From Clostridia bacterium (GTDB taxonomy: Bacteria; Bacillota; Clostridia; Oscillospirales; Butyricicoccaceae), in NCBI GenBank assembly GCA_017560175.1, contig JAFYOK010000037.1, forward strand, positions 1 through 5,959: a stretch of DNA of 5,959 bases. Direction: 5' to 3'. Made by a program: the position numbers and the translations under genes. Below the pieces are notes generated by a model. The model made no database searches, was not told the DNA's origin, and saw only the letters and a list, made by a program, of their open reading frames with translations. Numbering within the stretch: the first letter of the stretch is position 1; the number at the start of each line of letters is the position of its first letter. Of the stretch, positions 1 to 4,762 are shown one piece after another.

Positions 1-974
1 GCCTTGACCAGCAGGCTGCGGAAGGGCAGAAGCAGCAGGACAAAGACCAGATTGAACAGGGTGTGGATATGGGCAACGGAAGTCTTGGCAGCTGCAGCAT
101 CCAACAGGGGCATACCCTTCATGCCGGCCAGCAGACCGATGGTAACGGCAGCGCCCATGGCATTGAAGATCAGATGGAGGGCAGCGGCACGCTTGGCCTC
201 TGTATTGTCGCCGCGGGCAGCGCCGAAGGAGGCGAAGCAGGCACCGACATTGATACCGGCGACTATAGCAGCAGCGGTCAGCAGAGGGAGCTCACCGGTG
301 ACAGTCAGGGCCTGCAGCAGGGCGATGACCAGGGTGGAACTGCGGAGCAGCAGCGTGACCAGCAGACCGCACAGCAGGGCGACGATGGGATTAGCGAGTG
401 CAGACAGGGCAGAAGTCCAGTCGATCAGCAACATGGAGTTGGTAAATGCATTTTCCATGGAACTGATACCGGTCAGCAGCAGACCAACACAGAGGAGAGC
501 CTGGCATCCGGTACGAATCTTGCGGTTTTTGACAAAAAGCAGGGGGATACCACCGATGGCGATCAGCAGACAGGCAATGGAACCGGCAGACAGCAAATAG
601 GGAAGATAGCTGTCGTAGCTGATGGCCGAATGAAAGCCCAATGCAGAAATCTGCGCAGTAATGGTAGTGCCGATGTTGGCGCCCATAATGAGACCGAGGC
701 ACTGGTGCAGCGGCATGATACCGGCAGCAGCAAAACCAATGACCAGGGTCATGGTGGCGGTGGAACTCTGGGTCAGTGCAGCCATCAGAGCACCGGCGCC
801 GATGGCTTTCCATACATTTCCGGCGGTGGACTCCAACGATCGCTGCAGATTTTCGCCAAAGAGTTTTTTCAGAGAAGCACCCATGCGGGAGAGGGCAAAG
901 GCAAAAAGACCAAGGCCGCTGAGCAGCTGGACAGCAATCAGAATATTGACAAAAGTCGTATCAGACAGGTTCAT
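1..974 (-). CDS. Na/Pi-cotransporter family membrane protein (NptA/YjbB-like), C-terminus outside the window
   Basis: The 324 visible residues, read from an ATG at 974-972, are very hydrophobic and carry the Na_Pi_cotrans family layout. Repeat 1 has an LLSGLGLFAFAL opening helix, a glycine/alanine-rich helix with the family signature QSST (Q69-T72), and GANIGTT (G98-T104). Repeat 2 has RSST at 211-214 and GINVGA at 240-245, then AKRAAALHLIFN (260-271) and HTLFN (304-308), both typical of the family. Members move phosphate or another anion with Na+ across the cytoplasmic membrane; the substrate cannot be read from sequence. Many relatives end in a PhoU-like cytoplasmic domain, which would lie beyond position 1. 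The start is supported by GAGGT at 984-980, 5 nt upstream, and by a promoter further up. Family assignment is firm; substrate and full length are unknown. Repeat 2 signatures are degenerate. Confidence 0.9.
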   Translation of the reverse strand, partial: MNLSDTTFVNILIAVQLLSGLGLFAFALSRMGASLKKLFGENLQRSLESTAGNVWKAIGAGALMAALTQSSTATMTLVIGFAAAGIMPLHQCLGLIMGANIGTTITAQISALGFHSAISYDSYLPYLLSAGSIACLLIAIGGIPLLFVKNRKIRTGCQALLCVGLLLTGISSMENAFTNSMLLIDWTSALSALANPIVALLCGLLVTLLLRSSTLVIALLQALTVTGELPLLTAAAIVAGINVGACFASFGAARGDNTEAKRAAALHLIFNAMGAAVTIGLLAGMKGMPLLDAAAAKTSVAHIHTLFNLVFVLLLLPFRSLLVK

Positions 975-1017
975 AGCATACCTCACATTTTATAACATAA
1001 CATAGCCATTATACTTT

Positions 1018-1046
1018 ATTATATAAAAACAGACAGAGGCAGTCAA
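1018..1046 (-). promoter_or_regulatory. Sigma-A type promoter of the Na/Pi transporter gene
   Basis: Read on the minus strand, TTGACT (1046-1041) is followed after exactly 17 nt by TATAAT (1023-1018). This is 5/6 and 6/6 to consensus with the ideal spacer. Transcription would start near 1011, leaving a leader of about 37 nt before the ATG at 974. A second TATAAT lies at 1013-1008 without an equally good -35 box. Confidence 0.8.
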
Positions 1047-1116
1047 GGGAAGGGGAACACAAAGTAAAAAATCAGTAAATATAAGGCAGAAACAGGGTGG
1101 GAAAAGGCGGCAAAGG

Positions 1117-1145
1117 TTGAAATAAAGTTGCTTTTCTGCTACAAT
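1117..1145 (+). promoter_or_regulatory. Sigma-A type promoter of the C26 hydrolase gene
   Basis: TTGAAA (1117-1122), a 17-nt spacer and TACAAT (1140-1145) form a near-consensus promoter facing the hydrolase gene. A perfect TATAAT overlaps just downstream at 1146-1151, but it would be 23 nt from the -35 box, so the first hexamer is preferred. The start site would be near 1152, giving a leader of about 50 nt. The rest of 975-1201 holds the opposite promoter and a purine-rich stretch (about 1047-1116) in which I see no gene. Confidence 0.7.
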
Positions 1146-1154
1146 TATAATAGC

Positions 1155-1177
1155 TTTGGGGAAACATTCTCCCCGAA
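1155..1177 (+). other. Small hairpin at the start of the hydrolase mRNA leader
   Basis: TTTGGGGA (1155-1162) can pair with TCCCCGAA plus A (1170-1177) around a 7-nt loop, giving 8 pairs including one G-U. It lies between the predicted start site and the Shine-Dalgarno AAAGGAG (1187-1193) and has no T-run after it, so it is not an intrinsic terminator. A 5'-end stabilising stem is possible; there is no sign of a known riboswitch. Confidence 0.35.
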
Positions 1178-1201
1178 AATACGATCAAAGGAGAAATCAC
1201 C

Positions 1202-1954
1202 ATGATCTTAGGTAAACCTGTAATCTGCATCAGCAATACATCCGACAACACAGTTGCATATAACGACGGTGTCGGCATCAATGAAAACGTCGTTCTCGGT
1301 CTGCGTCGTATCGTCTCCCCCTCGGCTTATATCCGTGCCGTTGATCTGGCAGGCGGTATCCCCGTTCTGACCGCAGAGACCAGCGCTGAAGAATATGCCG
1401 AAATGTGTGACGGCCTCATCCTCTCGGGCGGCCAGGATCTCAATCCTGCTATGCTGGGCGAAGAGAAGCTCAACAACACTGTCAGCTGGGACGATATCCG
1501 TGACGAATACGAGATGAAGCTCTTCAAGGCATTCATGGCTAAGGGCAAACCCATCCTGGGCATCTGCCGCGGCTTCCAGTTCATCAATGTCGCTCTGGGC
1601 GGCGGCCTCTACCAGGATCTGGTCGAGCAGATGGGCCTCGTTCACATGAACGTCGACATTCGTCACAAGGTCACAACCAAGGAAGGCAGCCTGCTGCACA
1701 AGATGTTCGGCCCCGAGTTCCGCGTCAACAGCACACATCATCAGGCTGTTCGTGAGCTGGGCGAAGGTCTGGTCGGCACAGCTTATTCGGTCGAAGGCAT
1801 CTGCGAGGCCTTTGAGCATGAGACTCTGCCCGTTTACGGCACACAGTTCCATCCCGAGCGTCTGACCAACCTGCTGTGGGACGACCGCACCCCCAACTTT
1901 GCTCCCTGGTTTGACCATTTCATCCAGCTCTGCGCTAAGAATGAAGAGAAGTAA
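1202..1954 (+). CDS. Class I glutamine amidotransferase-like hydrolase, peptidase C26 family (PuuD-like)
   Basis: A 250-residue cytoplasmic protein, normal length for the gamma-glutamyl-gamma-aminobutyrate hydrolase group, which cleaves gamma-glutamyl amide bonds with a Cys-His-Glu triad. The nucleophile elbow is GICRG with Cys122, followed by the family-typical FQFINVALGG. A THHQAV motif (H179-H180) is typical of the C26 branch, and QFHPE provides His217 and Glu219. The segment LILSGGQDLNP near residue 75 is the usual oxyanion-side loop (SGG-D-P). The ATG at 1202 has AAAGGAG at 1187-1193, 8 nt away. No putrescine-pathway genes (puuA, B, C) are visible, so the in vivo substrate could be another gamma-glutamyl compound and I give no gene symbol. 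It is transcribed divergently from the Na/Pi transporter and overlaps the lipoprotein gene, probably in one operon. Confidence 0.88.
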   Translation: MILGKPVICISNTSDNTVAYNDGVGINENVVLGLRRIVSPSAYIRAVDLAGGIPVLTAETSAEEYAEMCDGLILSGGQDLNPAMLGEEKLNNTVSWDDIRDEYEMKLFKAFMAKGKPILGICRGFQFINVALGGGLYQDLVEQMGLVHMNVDIRHKVTTKEGSLLHKMFGPEFRVNSTHHQAVRELGEGLVGTAYSVEGICEAFEHETLPVYGTQFHPERLTNLLWDDRTPNFAPWFDHFIQLCAKNEEK

Positions 1955-2717
1955 AAGAACCCTTGCGGCGCTGCTGAGCGTTCTTATGCTGAGCACCGCG
2001 CTTTCCGGTTGTACCCTCCTTCAGTTCGACGATCCTGCCGAGATCAAGCAGCAGGAAGAAGAACTGGAAAAGCAGCAGAGTGCGGCGCTGCCCGATGTCA
2101 AAAGCCTCCTGGTGGCCGACCATCTGGTTATGGATGAACACCTGACCGATGCTGCAGGTAAGGAGATCGCCATCTATCAGGCGCGATTCCCCTATTTTGA
2201 AGCAGAGGACAATTCGGCGCTGCAGAACATCAACAGCTACTACGAGACCGAGTTCGGTCATCTGACCAGTGATAAGGACCGCGTCTTCAAGCTGGCCGTC
2301 GAGAAGCCTGCCGATGTTCTCCGTTCCAGCAATTTCGATTATACCCTGCTCAATGCGCCTTCCGGCTATGTCGCCGTGCTGCGTACCTTTGAGAGCGTTG
2401 GCAGTCTGGGCGAAAGCGGAAAGATCCATACTTGTGACCTGTTCAGCGGAGCTACCGGCCTGCATCTCAAGTTTGGCGATGTATTTTCTGCCAATAAGGT
2501 CAAGGCCGTGGAGATACTGCGCAAGGATCTGGCCGAATGGTGCAAGAAGGGCGGACATGATACAGCATGGCTGGATGGTCTGAGCGATGATCTGCTGTGC
2601 GAGAATTTCACATTGGACGCCAAGACCCTCTACATTGGCTTTGACCAGGGCATACTGCCCGATGGCAGCACATTGATCGAGCTGGCATTGGAACCCTACA
2701 ACCCCTATATGGGATAA
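1941..2717 (+). CDS. Lipoprotein with an RsiV-like (DUF4163/DUF3298-type) extracellular domain
   Basis: The 258-residue protein begins with a lipoprotein signal peptide: KRSKR n-region (2-6), hydrophobic core to about residue 20, and lipobox LSGC with Cys24. The mature protein should be lipid-anchored on the outer face of the membrane. A Glu/Gln-rich, probably helical linker (about 34-48) leads to a globular part. FPYFE then ALQNINSYYETEF (84-105) resembles the DUF4163 helix-strand pattern, and the C-terminal NFTLDAKTLYIGFDQ onward (222-250) resembles DUF3298, the pair that forms the outside domain of the anti-sigma factor RsiV. There is no anti-sigma domain and no sigma-factor neighbour. I chose 1941 over the in-frame ATG at 1899 because the latter would put 14 residues before the signal peptide. 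The start lies inside the upstream gene, overlapping it by 14 nt, with no clear Shine-Dalgarno, which suggests translational coupling. Lipoprotein call is firm; the domain call is from pattern memory only. Confidence 0.75.
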   Translation: MKRSKRTLAALLSVLMLSTALSGCTLLQFDDPAEIKQQEEELEKQQSAALPDVKSLLVADHLVMDEHLTDAAGKEIAIYQARFPYFEAEDNSALQNINSYYETEFGHLTSDKDRVFKLAVEKPADVLRSSNFDYTLLNAPSGYVAVLRTFESVGSLGESGKIHTCDLFSGATGLHLKFGDVFSANKVKAVEILRKDLAEWCKKGGHDTAWLDGLSDDLLCENFTLDAKTLYIGFDQGILPDGSTLIELALEPYNPYMG

Positions 2718-2773
2718 TCTGAGAAACCACGCGCAATTTAAATATTAAAAACATATACGAGGAGAGATTTCTT

Positions 2774-3982
2774 ATGAACATGACAGAGAGATTCCTGAAG
2801 TATGTTGCCGTTGGCACAAACTCCAACCCCAAGTCCCCCACCTGCCCCAGCACACCCGAGCAGAAGGTTCTGGGCGCTATGCTGGTCGAGGACATGAAGG
2901 AACTGGGCATCAAGGATGCATTTATGGATGAGCACGGCTATGTCTACGGTACAGTTGAGGGTAATGTTCCCGAAGCTCCCGTTGTCGGCTTTGTTGCACA
3001 TATGGACACTGTCATCGATATGCCCTGCGAAAACATCAAGCCCCGCTTTGTTGAATACCAGGGCGGCGAGATCGTTGTCAACGAAGAGAAGGGCTATGCC
3101 TTCACACCCGATGCAGCACACATCGGCCACACACTGATCGTCACCGACGGCACAACTCTGCTGGGCGGCGATGACAAGGCCGGTATCGTAGAGATCCTGG
3201 AGATGGCTAAGTATTTCATCGACCATCCCGAAGTCAAGCACGGCACAATCAAGATCGGCTTCACACCCGACGAAGAAATCGGCCGCGGTGCTGACAAGTT
3301 CGATGTTCCCGGTTTCGGCGCTGATGTCGGCTACACCGTCGACGGCGGCAGCCCCGCAGCAGTTTCCTATGAGAACTTCAACGCTGCAGGCGCAAAGGTC
3401 GAAGTCTTTGGCACAAACTCCCATCCCGGCGGCGCTAAGGGCGCTATGGTCAACTCCCTGTGGTTGGCTATGGAGTTCCACAACATGCTGCCCGTCAACG
3501 AAGCTCCCCAGTTCACAGAGGGCTATGAGGGCTTCGCTCACCTGAACGGCATGTCCGGTAATGTTGAGCACACCGTTATGGAGTATATCATCCGTGACCA
3601 CGACAAGGAGATCTTCCAGGCCAGAAAGGCTCGTTTCGAGAAGATCGCCGCTTACATGAACGAGAAGTACGGCGAGGGCGCTGTCAAGCTGACCATGGCC
3701 GATTCTTACTACAACATGAGAGAGCCTGTTATGGAGCATCCCGAGCTGATCGACATCGCTTTCGCAGCCATTGAAGAAGCCGGCTATAAGCCCTTCGCTT
3801 CTGCTGCACGCGGTGGTACCGACGGCGCTCGCCTCTCCTACATGGGTCTGCCCTGCCCCAACCTGGGCACAGGCGGCGGCAATGCACACAGCCGTTATGA
3901 GTATGTCTCCCTGCAGGAGATGAACGACTGCTACGAGATCCTGAAGAACATCGTTCTGAAGTACGCAGAAGTTAAGAAGTAA
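2774..3982 (+). CDS. pepT: Peptidase T (tripeptide aminopeptidase, M20B dizinc metallopeptidase)
   Basis: A 402-residue protein close to the usual PepT length of about 410. It removes the N-terminal residue of tripeptides in the cytoplasm, finishing intracellular or imported peptide breakdown. Visible active-site elements: HMDTV with metal ligand His76 and Asp78; GGDDKAG with bridging Asp133; TPDEEIGRGAD with catalytic Glu167 and metal ligand Glu168; VDGG with Asp190; and GGGNAHSRYE with His372. GTNSHPG (His217) marks the dimerisation domain and RGGTDGARLS (346-355) the substrate-binding loop. The His372 context is NAHSR, where better known PepT proteins have NFHGK or NFHGR. The ATG at 2774 follows GAGGAG (2759-2764) by 9 nt. 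It lies 56 nt after the lipoprotein gene with no terminator between them; no strong promoter is visible, so read-through or a weak own promoter are both possible. Confidence 0.95.
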   Translation: MNMTERFLKYVAVGTNSNPKSPTCPSTPEQKVLGAMLVEDMKELGIKDAFMDEHGYVYGTVEGNVPEAPVVGFVAHMDTVIDMPCENIKPRFVEYQGGEIVVNEEKGYAFTPDAAHIGHTLIVTDGTTLLGGDDKAGIVEILEMAKYFIDHPEVKHGTIKIGFTPDEEIGRGADKFDVPGFGADVGYTVDGGSPAAVSYENFNAAGAKVEVFGTNSHPGGAKGAMVNSLWLAMEFHNMLPVNEAPQFTEGYEGFAHLNGMSGNVEHTVMEYIIRDHDKEIFQARKARFEKIAAYMNEKYGEGAVKLTMADSYYNMREPVMEHPELIDIAFAAIEEAGYKPFASAARGGTDGARLSYMGLPCPNLGTGGGNAHSRYEYVSLQEMNDCYEILKNIVLKYAEVKK

Positions 3983-3997
3983 GATCAAATGATCTTA
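3980..3997. repeat. Perfect inverted repeat at the pepT stop codon
   Basis: TAAGATC (3980-3986) and GATCTTA (3991-3997) form a 7-bp stem around AAAT. The left arm contains the pepT stop codon. It abuts the strong terminator hairpin, so it may be an extra 3'-end structure; it is also palindromic DNA that could be a protein site. Confidence 0.5.
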
Positions 3998-4028
3998 AAA
4001 GGCCATCCCATTCGGGATGGCCTTTTTT
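3997..4028. terminator. Bidirectional intrinsic terminator between pepT and the pentapeptide gene
   Basis: GGCCATCCC (4001-4009), loop ATTC, GGGATGGCC (4014-4022), then six T (4023-4028). The A4 before the left arm pairs with the first T residues and gives TTTT at the end of the hairpin on the opposite strand. It lies 18 nt after the pepT stop and 11 nt after the stop of the convergent pentapeptide gene, so it can end both transcripts. Confidence 0.92.
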
Positions 4029-4039
4029 GCATAAATGAC

Positions 4040-4684
4040 TTATTCCTTTACGAGTACACCGATGGTTTTGATAAGCATAACGGCCTGGTCGGGGGTGAAG
4101 GTGACGCCTTTGAGGTCGGGGAGATTGAAATAGGCACCGCTGATGCGGCTCTGGGTGAAGTCCATACCTTTGAGTTTGGCATGCATGAAGTCGGCTCCGG
4201 TCAGATTACATTCTTCCAATGCCGTCTTGGTCAGTGTGGCATGAGCGAATACCGTCTGTTCCATGGGGCAGCTGCGGAAGATGACCCGCTCCAGTTTGCT
4301 GCCCCAGAAATGGGCATAGGAGAGCATACAGTCTTCAAACAGCACTTCTTTAAATCCGCAATCCTGGAAGATGGCGCCGGTCAATCGGCAGCCGATAAAG
4401 ATGACCTTGCCAAAATAGCCGCCGTCAAAACGGCAGGCCGTCAGGTCGCAGTCTTTAAAAACGATGTTATCGGCGGCAATGCTGCGCAGTTCGTTATCGG
4501 TCATATGGCAGCCTTCAAAGCGGCAGTCGGAAAGGTCAAGACGAGGGAGATTGGCTCCGGTCATGGTGTCACCATGGAACAGGCAGGTCTTAACGGCGAT
4601 CTCCTCTTCATAGGCGTTGTGCAGATCGGCCGACAGATTGCCGATATGCAGCTCGGAAGAAATACGGGGCATGAAGATCTCCAT
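4040..4684 (-). CDS. Pentapeptide-repeat protein, Qnr-like right-handed quadrilateral beta-helix
   Basis: The 214-residue protein is almost entirely pentapeptide repeats. From Lys32 to Phe196 there are 33 consecutive five-residue units without a break, each ending in a hydrophobic residue, mostly Phe or Leu (only A71 is small). Examples are TGANL, SDCRF and TGADF. A short N-terminal cap (1-31) precedes the helix, and the C-terminal TPDQAVMLIKTIGVLV (197-212) resembles the dimerising C-terminal helix of Qnr and MfpA proteins, which mimic B-form DNA and protect gyrase. Length also matches that group (about 180-220), but similar chromosomal proteins of unknown role are common in Firmicutes, so gyrase binding is not assumed. 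No signal peptide or membrane segment is seen. The start at 4684 is set by AAAGGAG (4698-4692), 7 nt upstream; a longer in-frame ATG at 4744 lies inside the promoter -35 box. All ten cysteines occupy one repeat position. Confidence 0.9.
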   Translation of the reverse strand: MEIFMPRISSELHIGNLSADLHNAYEEEIAVKTCLFHGDTMTGANLPRLDLSDCRFEGCHMTDNELRSIAADNIVFKDCDLTACRFDGGYFGKVIFIGCRLTGAIFQDCGFKEVLFEDCMLSYAHFWGSKLERVIFRSCPMEQTVFAHATLTKTALEECNLTGADFMHAKLKGMDFTQSRISGAYFNLPDLKGVTFTPDQAVMLIKTIGVLVKE

Positions 4685-4712
4685 GGAAAAGCTCCTTTGA
4701 AAATGATATACT
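4684..4712 (+). promoter_or_regulatory. Candidate promoter of the metallophosphoesterase gene
   Basis: An extended -10 element TGATATACT (TG at 4704-4705, hexamer 4707-4712) lies 17 nt after TGGAAA (4684-4689), a 4/6 -35 match. An alternative is TTGAAA (4697-4702) with TATAGT (4718-4723) at a short 15-nt spacing. Either one overlaps the leader or promoter of the opposite gene within the 78-nt intergenic gap. Confidence 0.45.
4692..4698 (-). promoter_or_regulatory. Ribosome binding site that fixes the pentapeptide gene start
   Basis: AAAGGAG read on the minus strand, 7 nt before the ATG at 4684-4682. It shows that the true start is 20 codons inside the longest open frame, which opens at 4744. 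Confidence 0.85.
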
Positions 4713-4715
4713 AAC

Positions 4716-4744
4716 ATTATAGTCAAAATCTTTGGGCAGTCCAA
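4716..4744 (-). promoter_or_regulatory. Sigma-A type promoter of the pentapeptide-repeat gene
   Basis: On the minus strand TTGGAC (4744-4739), a 17-nt spacer, then TATAAT (4721-4716). The start site would be near 4709, with a leader of about 25 nt. A short imperfect dyad (TTGGG at 4732-4736 with TCCAA at 4740-4744) covers the -35 box. Confidence 0.75.
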
Positions 4745-4749
4745 TAGGG

Positions 4750-4754
4750 AAGGG
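4750..4754 (+). promoter_or_regulatory. Ribosome binding site supporting a TTG start
   Basis: AAGGG lies 8 nt before TTG at 4763-4765. No ATG or GTG is in frame between the upstream stop (4745) and codon 23, so TTG is the best start that keeps the first hydrophobic segment. Confidence 0.6.
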
Positions 4755-4762
4755 TTGATTTT

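Noticed and set aside
63..995. 310-codon plus-strand frame over the transporter gene
   Set aside because: Translates to Gln/Gly/Asp-rich low-complexity sequence, the antisense of hydrophobic Leu/Ala codons. The minus-strand frame has clear Na/Pi-cotransporter motifs and a promoter.
1899..1940. Upstream ATG giving the lipoprotein 14 extra residues
   Set aside because: It would bury the basic n-region of an obvious lipoprotein signal peptide behind an extra segment; the ATG at 1941 places KRSKR directly at the N-terminus.
1208..1996. 262-codon open frame on the minus strand opposite the C26 hydrolase
   Set aside because: Antisense shadow of a gene with a complete catalytic triad; no family motifs of its own.
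2688..2718. Possible pepT promoter TTGGAA with GATAAT
   Set aside because: The spacer is 19 nt and it lies at the end of the lipoprotein gene; too weak to call, although no better one is seen in 2718-2773.
2738..3988. 416-codon open frame on the minus strand, longer than pepT itself
   Set aside because: It is a mirror of pepT codon bias. It lacks recognisable motifs, has no Shine-Dalgarno, begins inside the terminator region, and pepT is certain on the other strand.
3989..4714. 241-codon plus-strand frame across the terminator and pentapeptide gene
   Set aside because: It starts within the terminator hairpin and is antisense to perfect pentapeptide periodicity; its apparent regularity is inherited from that gene.
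4710..4723. ACTA / TAGT inverted repeat between the divergent promoters as an operator
   Set aside because: The arms are only 4 bp and do not extend; expected by chance in AT-rich promoter DNA.
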